Positions 5,611 to 12,723 of a DNA stretch of 47,121 nucleotides are shown here, one piece after another. The position numbers and the translations under genes are program-made. Source of the stretch: a virus; the IMG/VR virus record IMGVR_UViG_3300049927_000067, positions 1-47,121 of that record, one strand, 5' to 3'. The number at the start of each line of letters is the position of its first letter. The stretch's first letter is position 1. The notes beneath the pieces were generated by a model, which did no database searches, was not told the origin of the DNA, and saw only the letters and a list, made by a program, of their open reading frames with translations.

Positions 5611-5994
5611 ATGATCTACGCAACGCTTCTCCCCACAGGGGTTCTGAAAATCGGTCGCGCGTCAACCCTTGGTCGCGCAACATTCGCCAGGCAGTATTTC
5701 GTTGAACCAATTCGCGTACTTGCGATCTGGGATACGGCGAACAACCTCGCCGCTGAACGGGCGGCGTTGGCCGCGTGCAAGCCGTTCCACGTACGCGGGG
5801 AACTGCATCAAGGAGACCCGGCGGTAATGCTGGCCGCGGTGTCGGCAGTTCTCGGGTCGCCGAGGAGTACGGACCTACCGCACTACGGGAAGGGCCGTCC
5901 GCGCAAAGGCGAAGTGCGAGAGTCCTACCTGCAAGCAGGGCAAAGGCTGGCGTCAATGAAGTTTCATCTGCGCCAGAAGTGCGACCTGATATAG
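5611..5994 (+). CDS. GIY-YIG/T5orf172-like small protein
   Basis: 127 residues from ATG 5611. The N-terminus MIYATLLPTGVLKIGRAST has the I-Y ... K-I-G-R pattern of the T5orf172/MUG113 branch of the GIY-YIG superfamily, followed by a glutamate in AAERAAL. The C-terminal 50 residues are basic. Family members are putative nucleases, but the short length and degenerate motif leave activity unproven. It is the first gene of the rightward unit, just before two tRNA loci. A truncated relative lies at 17621-17707. Confidence 0.6.
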   Translation: MIYATLLPTGVLKIGRASTLGRATFARQYFVEPIRVLAIWDTANNLAAERAALAACKPFHVRGELHQGDPAVMLAAVSAVLGSPRSTDLPHYGKGRPRKGEVRESYLQAGQRLASMKFHLRQKCDLI

Positions 5995-6012
5995 TTCCCG
6001 TCAGGAGCTGAA

Positions 6013-6087
6013 GGGCGGCTCGTCTACCCGGTAAGACAGCGGTCTCCAAAACCGCAAAACGCAGTTCGAGTCTGTGGCCGCCTGCCA
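6013..6087 (+). tRNA. tRNA-Trp (CCA)
   Basis: A full cloverleaf of 75 nt. The acceptor arm pairs GGGCGGC with GCCGCCT (one G-U). The D stem is GTCT/AGAC, the anticodon stem GCGGT/ACCGC with loop CTCCAAA (anticodon CCA, U33 present), and the T arm CGCAG/CTGTG with loop TTCGAGT. Discriminator G73 and the 3' CCA are encoded. It may supply Trp-tRNA for UGG codons, which are frequent in the phage's own 11-residue repeat proteins; that link is speculative. Confidence 0.92.
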
Positions 6088-6114
6088 TCGCTTTTAGCGA
6101 TACTTGAAACTTAT

Positions 6115-6181
6115 CGGCCACGGCGATACTCTCGGCCTCCAAAGTCGCAAAACCGAGGTTCGATTCCTTGGCGGCCCGCCA
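6115..6181 (+). tRNA. Degenerate tRNA-Trp-like copy without a D arm
   Basis: 28 bases after the intact tRNA-Trp. It keeps an anticodon loop CTCCAAA (CCA) with a weaker stem (TCGGC/GTCGC), a T arm CGAGG-TTCGATT-CCTTG, a 3' strand GCGGCCC, discriminator G and encoded CCA. The 5' acceptor strand pairs imperfectly, and only about 10 bases separate it from the anticodon stem, so no normal D arm can form. It is probably a decayed or recombined tRNA-Trp. Confidence 0.6.
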
Positions 6182-6227
6182 ACTTCTAGGTTTGCGTGTC
6201 GCGCGCTTTGTAGGTTAATGTGCTGCA

Positions 6228-6629
6228 ATGACGACGAAACTGAGCGATCTCACGGGCATCACCGACTTGAACGAGTTCGGCCAGCTTCCACGCGAGGAGC
6301 ACATCGAAGCCTCACTCAAGCAGCCTGACGCGCCAGGCGCTTTGACCTTGGGCCGCATCAACAACGTCAGCAAGGCGCGCATGCGCCATCAATTCGCGCA
6401 GTTACTCGCCCTCGAGCTACCGCAGATTCAGTCTGCGCTCGCCGCGTTGCACGCGGAGAACCCGAAGGTTTATCTCGACCAGGTCATGGCGTTGGCGGAA
6501 TTCAGCCTACCGAAGCTCAAGAGCGTGGAGATCGATGTGTCGGCCAACAGCGAATCGGCGAAGTCGCTTTCGCTCGCGGATCTGCAGAATGCTCTTGCTT
6601 CAGATGAATCTGTGGTGAGCGTGCAGTGA
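6228..6629 (+). CDS. Putative terminase small subunit
   Basis: 133 residues, helical. A central segment (KVYLDQVMALAEFSLPKLK) resembles a motif in small terminase-like proteins that sit directly before large terminases in podoviruses. It would bind packaging sites and regulate the large subunit. The assignment rests mainly on its place 31 bases before the terminase large-subunit gene and on length. Start ATG 6228 has a weak ribosome site. Confidence 0.6.
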   Translation: MTTKLSDLTGITDLNEFGQLPREEHIEASLKQPDAPGALTLGRINNVSKARMRHQFAQLLALELPQIQSALAALHAENPKVYLDQVMALAEFSLPKLKSVEIDVSANSESAKSLSLADLQNALASDESVVSVQ

Positions 6630-6660
6630 TGCCGCCGCCCATTCGCCCGCCGCGACCCTG

Positions 6661-8292
6661 ATGTCACAAGCCACCCACGGCTTGCGCAAATCGGACATTG
6701 CGCGGGAATTGCTGCGTCGGCGCCGCTGCCAAGAGTCACTACACTCCTTTGCGTTGAACATTCAAATGCCGACGGTGCCGAACGCGCCGATGTACCCGGA
6801 TGAAGACCTGCTTGGACCGGCAGCGAACTTCATGGCCAAGCACCACGCGGTGATTTTGTCGTGTCTGCAGCGCACGATGATGAAGCCGATGGGCCGGGCG
6901 CTGCTAATGCTGCCGCCGGGTTCGGCCAAGTCCCTATACGCAGATTGCGTCGCGACGACTTGGTACATGGGCAAGTTCCCGGGAACCAGGATAATGCTCA
7001 CTTCTTACCAGGGTGACTTGGCCGAGCGGCAGTCGGGGCGCGCGCAGTTCATCGTTGAGCAAGACGACTATCGGCTGATCTTCGGCGAGGACTGCAAGAT
7101 CGCCAAGAACGCCAAGAAAGACTGGCTGCTCGAGAACGGCAGCAATATGCTGGCGATGGGTCTGACCGGCGGCTTGACCGGCAACCGCGCCAATGGCTGG
7201 ATCATTGACGATCCGATCTCGGGGCGCAAAGAGGCGGACTCCGAGACGCAGCAACAGGATTGCTACAACGCGTACAAGGATGACTTGCTGACCCGCTCAC
7301 TGCCCAACGCGTGGGGCGTCATCATTCTCACGCGGTGGTGCGAGATGGACATCGCGGGGCGCATCCTGCCAGATGACTACGACGGGCGCAGCGGCATAGT
7401 GCGGTGTAAGGACGGGCTCGACTGGGAAGTGCTAAACATCCCGGCGAAGTGCGAACGCTCGGACGACCCGCTCGGCCGGAAGATCGGTGAGTACATCTGG
7501 CCCGAGTATTATCCGCCGGAGCACTGGGCGATGTTTGAAAACGCACAGGGGCATGAGTCGGCGCGTACCTGGTCGAGCCTGTATCAGCAGCGGCCGACGC
7601 CTCAAGGGTCGGATCGGTTCCACGAAACAATGTTCGACTTCTACAAGCCGGGCACCGAGCCCCCGTACCTGGCGTACGTCGGCGCGGGCGACTACGCGGT
7701 CACGGAAGGGCGTAACGATTTCACCGAGCTCGGCGTCTTCGGCGTAGATCCGCAGGGGGATCTGTGGGAAGTCGACTGGTGGAGCAAGCAGAGCAACACC
7801 GGGGTATCGTGCGAGCAGACGATCGATATGATGAAGAAGTGGAAAACTTCGATGTGGTTTCACGAGCAGGGCGTCATAGACCGCGCAATGGGACCCCTAA
7901 TTAATCTGCGCATGCGTCAGCGGAACCAGAACGGAGAAAACGTGTACTGCGACCGCCGCGGCGTGCCGTCAATGGCCGATAAGCTGGCGAAGTGCGCATC
8001 ATTCCAGGGCAGGGCAACATCGGGCGGGGAGAAGGGTGATGGGACGTTTAACCCCGGCTCTGTGCATTTCAGGGACAATGCCAACAGTCGTCGCATTGTC
8101 CAGCAGTTGGTTTCCTTGCCCGCAGGAAGATACGATGATTGTGCCGATGTATGCGGCTTAATCGGTCGCGCTATGGATCAATTTGCCGTTGGCCGTGTGC
8201 CGGTCAACGTGCCGCGCAAGCAGTTGATCCCGTTCACGCCGGAGTGGTTTGAGACGCAGGAGCACGACAAACCGAAGGTTCGTTGGCGATGA
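6661..8292 (+). CDS. terL: Terminase large subunit
   Basis: 543 residues. The ATPase domain has a Walker A-like LPPGSAKS (about 84-91), Walker B WIIDD (180-184) and the coupling motif ILTRW (222-226). The C-terminal RNase H-like nuclease shows AGDYAVTEG near residue 345. It pumps DNA into the prohead through the portal and cuts concatemers. It is full length for the family. The packaging mode (headful or cohesive end) cannot be told from sequence alone here. Confidence 0.95.
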   Translation: MSQATHGLRKSDIARELLRRRRCQESLHSFALNIQMPTVPNAPMYPDEDLLGPAANFMAKHHAVILSCLQRTMMKPMGRALLMLPPGSAKSLYADCVATTWYMGKFPGTRIMLTSYQGDLAERQSGRAQFIVEQDDYRLIFGEDCKIAKNAKKDWLLENGSNMLAMGLTGGLTGNRANGWIIDDPISGRKEADSETQQQDCYNAYKDDLLTRSLPNAWGVIILTRWCEMDIAGRILPDDYDGRSGIVRCKDGLDWEVLNIPAKCERSDDPLGRKIGEYIWPEYYPPEHWAMFENAQGHESARTWSSLYQQRPTPQGSDRFHETMFDFYKPGTEPPYLAYVGAGDYAVTEGRNDFTELGVFGVDPQGDLWEVDWWSKQSNTGVSCEQTIDMMKKWKTSMWFHEQGVIDRAMGPLINLRMRQRNQNGENVYCDRRGVPSMADKLAKCASFQGRATSGGEKGDGTFNPGSVHFRDNANSRRIVQQLVSLPAGRYDDCADVCGLIGRAMDQFAVGRVPVNVPRKQLIPFTPEWFETQEHDKPKVRWR

Positions 8293-8328
8293 TTGACGTA
8301 GTTCACACTTTGCGGTAGCTTGCCAGAC

Positions 8329-9321
8329 ATGACCCACCCATCAAGTCACTTTGCCGGCAAAGTTGTGCTCGTCACGGGCGCCGGTGGCTCTATCGGCTCG
8401 GAAATTTGCCGATGGCTCGATCAAATGCCGCTCCAGGAACTGCGAATTCTCGGCCACAGCGAAGCGCCGCTGTACGAAGTCGACAAGACTTTGACAAGCA
8501 AGCGTATCGTGAAGATTCTCGCCTCCTGCACCGACGGACGGGCGATGGCCGCCGCCTGCGAAGGCGCCGACATCGTGATCCACGCCGCCGCGCACAAACA
8601 CGTCCCGCTGTGCGAGCAGAACCCCATCGAAGCAGTCTTCAACAACGTTGGCGGAACCGTGACGCTTGCCGAAGCTGCGAGCCGCGCGGGCTGCCGACAG
8701 TTCGTACTCATCTCGAGCGACAAGGCCGTGAAGCCTTCCTCGATCATGGGCGCCACGAAGCGCGCGTGCGAGCTGTTCATAAAGTTCCTATCTACTCGCT
8801 CGTCTACGAAGTTCACGACCGTGCGCTTCGGCAATGTCATGGACTCAAGCGGGTCCGTACTGCCACTCTGGGAAGAACAATTGGAAAGCGGCAAGAAGAT
8901 CACGTTGACCGACCGACGCTGCTATCGTTTTTTCATGTCGATCCCCGAGGCAGTTGAACTCACGCTCGGCGCGGCGTCACTGCCGCGCGACGGGCTCTAC
9001 GTACTCGGCATGGGGCCGGCGAAGAATCTCGGCGACATGGCAGTGGACACAGTCAACGAGTTCTGCTGGGAAAAGGGGTATAACCCCGCGAACCCGTGGA
9101 ACATGATCGTAGAGACCGGCCTGCGCCCCGGCGAGAAGCTCGTCGAAGAACTTACATATGGCGGCGAATCAACACTAACGTTGATTCCGCGTGTTCTTTC
9201 GTTGTGCGAGAACGGGCCGACGCGCCTGTTGCGCTGGGATGATTTCAGCGATTTGCTGATGTCGGCGAGTTGCCGGCACAAACAGATGACGCTTGAAAAA
9301 CTTTGGAGCATCGTATCGTGA
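8329..9321 (+). CDS. NAD-dependent sugar epimerase/dehydratase (CapD-like)
   Basis: 330 residues from ATG 8329; a TTG at 8320 is an alternative start. The Rossmann motif VTGAGGSIGSE lies near the N-terminus. The sequence SSDKAVKPSSIMGATKR is the catalytic region of the CapD/FlaA1 group of short-chain dehydrogenases, in which Met replaces the usual Tyr of YxxxK. These enzymes dehydrate or epimerise UDP-GlcNAc-type nucleotides. It is the first gene of a sugar cassette between terminase and portal and is coupled (GTGA) to the next gene. Confidence 0.85.
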   Translation: MTHPSSHFAGKVVLVTGAGGSIGSEICRWLDQMPLQELRILGHSEAPLYEVDKTLTSKRIVKILASCTDGRAMAAACEGADIVIHAAAHKHVPLCEQNPIEAVFNNVGGTVTLAEAASRAGCRQFVLISSDKAVKPSSIMGATKRACELFIKFLSTRSSTKFTTVRFGNVMDSSGSVLPLWEEQLESGKKITLTDRRCYRFFMSIPEAVELTLGAASLPRDGLYVLGMGPAKNLGDMAVDTVNEFCWEKGYNPANPWNMIVETGLRPGEKLVEELTYGGESTLTLIPRVLSLCENGPTRLLRWDDFSDLLMSASCRHKQMTLEKLWSIVS

Positions 9322-10091
9322 CTACGACAAAGGTAGTGATCGTGGGGGCCGGCTACGTCGGCCAGGGTATGCTCAGGATTTTCCCGGACGCCGACATCGT
9401 CGACCCCGCGCTCGGCCGCCCGTACACCGATACGCACTACGATCTCGCCGTGATCTGCGTTCCCTCGCCGATGAACCCCGACGGCTCGTGCGACACGGGC
9501 ATCGTCGAGTACGCCGTCAAGACCGTCAAGGCCGACCTCATCTTGGTGAAGTCGACTGTGACGCCAAGAACGTGCATTAACTTGGTGCTCGACACTGGCA
9601 AGAACGTCGTCTTCTCGCCCGAGTATATGGGCGAGTCGAGATATTGGACCCCTGCGTGGGCGCCAAACCCGACAGATCCGATAGGCCACGGCTTCGTCAT
9701 TCTCGGGGGCTTCAACCCGCACTGCTCGGCAGTCGCCGACATCCTGATGCCGATCCTCGGCCCCGCGACGCGCTTTCGCTTCATGGGCCACACCGAGGCG
9801 GAACTGGTGAAATACGCCGAGAACAGCTTCTTTTCGATGAAGGTGACATTCGCCAACGAGCTGCGCCGCATTTGCGAGCGCGCGGGGGCTAACTACCACT
9901 TGGTGCGCGAAGGTTGGCTTGACGATCCGCGCGTGGGGCCGATGCACACTGCGGCGTTCAAGCGGGCGCCGGGCTTCAGCGGCAAGTGCCTGCCGAAAGA
10001 CACCGCCGCACTCGCTGCGTACTGCCGCACGCTTGGGATGAACCCGAAGCTGCTCGATGCGGTGCTCGAAGTGAATCAAGATTCGCAGTGA
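9318..10091 (+). CDS. Short UDP-glucose/GDP-mannose 6-dehydrogenase-like protein
   Basis: 257 residues from GTG 9318 (GTGA overlap with the gene before). It has the NAD-binding motif VVIVGAGYVG (6-15), the central-helix residues of the family (Asn168, Lys175, Asn-Glu 180-181) and the catalytic Cys224 in GFSGKCLPKD. Cellular enzymes are about 390-450 residues. This one ends soon after the catalytic Cys and lacks the C-terminal nucleotide-binding domain. It may oxidise a hexose nucleotide to the uronate, but the missing domain makes substrate and activity uncertain. Confidence 0.85.
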   Translation: MTTTKVVIVGAGYVGQGMLRIFPDADIVDPALGRPYTDTHYDLAVICVPSPMNPDGSCDTGIVEYAVKTVKADLILVKSTVTPRTCINLVLDTGKNVVFSPEYMGESRYWTPAWAPNPTDPIGHGFVILGGFNPHCSAVADILMPILGPATRFRFMGHTEAELVKYAENSFFSMKVTFANELRRICERAGANYHLVREGWLDDPRVGPMHTAAFKRAPGFSGKCLPKDTAALAAYCRTLGMNPKLLDAVLEVNQDSQ

Positions 10092-10867
10092 AACCGCTAA
10101 TAACGATGATCGTGCCTTACTACCGCCAGCCGAAGATGCTAGCAAAGCAACTGTACAATTGGTGCTACCCAGGGTTCCCGCGAAACAGCTTCGAGCTACT
10201 CGTCGTGGACGACTGCTCGCCGGAGCCGGCGAACGCAGTGGTGCAGGAGCAAATGCCGGGCAGTACCCGGCCGCACTTTTCGCTCTACCGCATCGATAAA
10301 GACGTTGCGTGGAATCGCGGAATGGCCCGCAATTTAGGCACGAAGGCGGCGACCACGCCTTACATACTGCACGTCGACACCGACCACATTTTGACCGCGC
10401 AGAATGCCGCCAACCTTCTAACGACAGTGCGCTCTTTTGTAGGCGCGGTGCCGAAATGGTTCCGCTTTTCGCGTCGGCGCATTGGCGCGGCCGACGAGAC
10501 GCGAAAGAAAGACAAGGCCGACCCGAACGCAACGGACGTACGCATCCATCCGCACATCGATAGCTATCTCACGACGCCAGACGCGTTTTGGAAAGCCGGG
10601 GGCTATAACACGCGCTTTTCTGGCATTCTAGGCGGGGGCACGCCTTTCCTGAAGGAGATGGAGCGCGTCAACGGCGAACCCGGTCTTCTCGAAGGCACCG
10701 AGTTGCAAGTTCACACTCGCCATTCCGTCCCTGATTCGAGCGAGCACACGCTGCCGCGCAGCCCCGAAGCCTTCAAGAAGCGAAAGCAGGAGATCATGGC
10801 GAAATACGGAACGCTGCGAGCTGACCCGAAAGAAGCGCTGCCGTTACCGTGGCATCGCGTCCTATGA
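10088..10867 (+). CDS. Family 2 glycosyltransferase
   Basis: 259 residues from GTG 10088, which overlaps the previous TGA as GTGA. The GT-A fold signature is clear: ITMIVPYYRQ at the start, VVDDCSP (39-45), WNRGMARNLG (75-84) and the metal-binding DTD in HVDTDH (97-99). It would transfer a sugar from a nucleotide donor, perhaps one made by the two enzymes upstream. The acceptor (virion protein, phage DNA or host surface glycan) is unknown. Confidence 0.88.
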   Translation: MKPLITMIVPYYRQPKMLAKQLYNWCYPGFPRNSFELLVVDDCSPEPANAVVQEQMPGSTRPHFSLYRIDKDVAWNRGMARNLGTKAATTPYILHVDTDHILTAQNAANLLTTVRSFVGAVPKWFRFSRRRIGAADETRKKDKADPNATDVRIHPHIDSYLTTPDAFWKAGGYNTRFSGILGGGTPFLKEMERVNGEPGLLEGTELQVHTRHSVPDSSEHTLPRSPEAFKKRKQEIMAKYGTLRADPKEALPLPWHRVL

Positions 10868-11526
10868 GCTGGCCGAAAGTCCACGACGAGTTTGAAACCC
10901 TCACGAAACTTAAGGCGGGCTTTAGTATTGCGCGCTTCGGTGACGGTGAGTTCAAGATGATGGACGGCGCGGGCTACGTGCGCGAACCACCGAATCCGAA
11001 GCTCGCCGCGGAGTTGCAGAACGTTCTGCGTGCACCGCACGCGAACTGTCTGCGCGGCATTCCGACGTTCGACGCGCGCAGCCCCAAGTTTCCGACCTGG
11101 GTGAAGCACACGAAGCGCTTCACGCGGCTGCTGCACGGCGCGGCCGGGCCTTTCTACTCAGCGTTTATCTCCCGCCCTGATTCGGCTCCGTGGATTCGTA
11201 ACCGCGAGTTTGCACTTGAGTTCGTGAAGCTGTGGGAAGGCAAGCGCGTATCGGTTCTGTGCGAGCCCGACAGCGGCGCGCTGCGCATGCTCTGCCTGAG
11301 CGCCCCGGCGCGCATCGATCACATCGAGTGCCCTCACAAGCGCGCCTACAAGCACATCGACCGCTTCGAAGAGAAGCTGCTTCGCGGCGACCCGCAGATC
11401 ATCATCTTGTCCTGCGGAATGACCGCGACCTGCCTGGCGAACCGCCTCGCGGGCAAGGGCGTGCAGACGATCGACTTCGGTAGCGGCGGCAGCTTCATCG
11501 CTAAATTACTTATGGGTGACGAATGA
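10864..11526 (+). CDS. GT-D fold glycosyltransferase-like protein
   Basis: 220 residues from ATG 10864 (ATGA overlap). The motif ARFGDGEF (23-30) is the hallmark of the GT-D/DUF1792 family, whose studied members add glucose to serine-rich repeat glycoproteins. The rest follows the family pattern, with VSVLCEPDSG in the middle and a C-terminal IIILSCGMTA...GKGVQTIDFGSG. It probably acts with the neighbouring GT2 in building one glycan. Confidence 0.8.
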   Translation: MSWPKVHDEFETLTKLKAGFSIARFGDGEFKMMDGAGYVREPPNPKLAAELQNVLRAPHANCLRGIPTFDARSPKFPTWVKHTKRFTRLLHGAAGPFYSAFISRPDSAPWIRNREFALEFVKLWEGKRVSVLCEPDSGALRMLCLSAPARIDHIECPHKRAYKHIDRFEEKLLRGDPQIIILSCGMTATCLANRLAGKGVQTIDFGSGGSFIAKLLMGDE

Positions 11527-11828
11527 GTGCAGAAGATAGAAAGGCGCGCAACAAGCTAGCGGTTCGCCCACTGTCGCAAGAGTGTTTGGAAGTGCGCAAG
11601 GCGACGAGGACCGCCGCGCAAGCTCTAGCAAAGCAGTGCGCACGGCCCGGCATCGACGCCGCCTTAGAATACTGCACCCCGTGGCGCAAAGTGTTGCGCA
11701 CAGCGGAATCGTGGTTAGTCGAGAAAATGCCGGTCTGGATTACGCGGGTCGTCAGGGCAGACGAGTTCATTCTGCGCATCGGCTACGGCTCGCGGAAGCG
11801 TTTTTACCGCTATTGGCGAGTGGGCTAG
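11523..11828 (+). CDS. Hypothetical protein in the sugar cassette
   Basis: 101 residues, basic and helical, no recognised motif and no signal or membrane segment. It is coupled by ATGA to the GT-D gene before it and lies 1 base before the next glycosyltransferase-like gene, so it belongs to the same transcript. A role in glycan assembly is inferred from location only. Confidence 0.65.
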   Translation: MSAEDRKARNKLAVRPLSQECLEVRKATRTAAQALAKQCARPGIDAALEYCTPWRKVLRTAESWLVEKMPVWITRVVRADEFILRIGYGSRKRFYRYWRVG

Positions 11829-11829
11829 C

Positions 11830-12714
11830 GTGCTTGATATCCTCGTTTGGCTCTGGCACGACCCGCACCTGCAGGGCTCGCGCGGCGTGCGCAACCGCGG
11901 CGTAGTGTGCGTGCCGGAGATCCGGCAGGACATGCTGATTACAGGCCGCCGCGCGCGCAAGATGCTCGCCGCCGGCAAGAAAATCCCCGATTTGCCGCTC
12001 GCACCGCTACCGCGCGGTGCACCCTCGCCGCCGCGCGCATTCAAACCCGAGCACGTCAACCGCTTGGCCGAGCTTTTCAAGCTGCACTTGCCGATTCCGC
12101 ACCGTTTCGTCTGTATCGCCGACGACACCACAGGCTTCAGTGACAAAGTCACCGTCATCGAGACGCCCGCAGCAGCCCGCGCCGTCGGTTCTATCCGCTC
12201 CCCTGAGGGAAATCGCTTCCCGTCCTGTTACCGCAGGCTCTGGGCGCAGTCGGAGGAAGCCAAAGGGCTCCTGAGTGAGCGCGTTTTGCTCGGTGACATC
12301 GACATGCTACCGGTGAATGACCTGTCGCCGATAGTTGACCGCGCAGAACCATTCGTGGGATGGCGTCCATTCCGCGACTGGGGGCGGAAAATGCGCATAG
12401 GTGGGGGCCTTTACCTATTCACGCCCGGTGCGCACCAGAAAGTTTGGACCGATTTCGTCAAGAACCCGCACACGGCTATCGCTGAAGCGCGAGTTGCGGG
12501 CCTGCGCGGTTCCGACCAGGCGTGGCTGTCGTACAAACTGGCCGATAAAGTGCCGGTGTGGGGCCGCGATTCAGGCCTGTACTCTATTCGGGATTTCGGG
12601 AGCGACCACAAGCTCCCGGCAGATGCTAAACTGGTGCAGTTCAACGGCCCAGACAAAATGTGGGCCTATCGCGGCCCCGCATCTTGGGTTGCACACCACT
12701 GGCGCGGGCGATAG
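11830..12714 (+). CDS. GT-A fold glycosyltransferase-like protein
   Basis: 294 residues from GTG 11830. The region VLLGDIDMLPV contains a DxD metal site. GGLYLFTPGAH, GSDQAWLSY and KLVQFNGPDKMW follow the order seen in capsular and GT8-like transferases (product-side Gly, D-Q pair, late aromatic). The N-terminus has a CIADDT motif of nucleotide binding. It is the fourth enzyme-like member of the cassette and the last gene before the portal. Exact CAZy family not certain. Confidence 0.7.
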   Translation: MLDILVWLWHDPHLQGSRGVRNRGVVCVPEIRQDMLITGRRARKMLAAGKKIPDLPLAPLPRGAPSPPRAFKPEHVNRLAELFKLHLPIPHRFVCIADDTTGFSDKVTVIETPAAARAVGSIRSPEGNRFPSCYRRLWAQSEEAKGLLSERVLLGDIDMLPVNDLSPIVDRAEPFVGWRPFRDWGRKMRIGGGLYLFTPGAHQKVWTDFVKNPHTAIAEARVAGLRGSDQAWLSYKLADKVPVWGRDSGLYSIRDFGSDHKLPADAKLVQFNGPDKMWAYRGPASWVAHHWRGR

Positions 12715-12723
12715 GATGTCGAA

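Noticed and set aside
6013-6181. tRNA-derived phage attachment site
   Set aside because: A tRNA next to a tRNA fragment can mark attP, but no integrase or excisionase gene is visible anywhere in the window.
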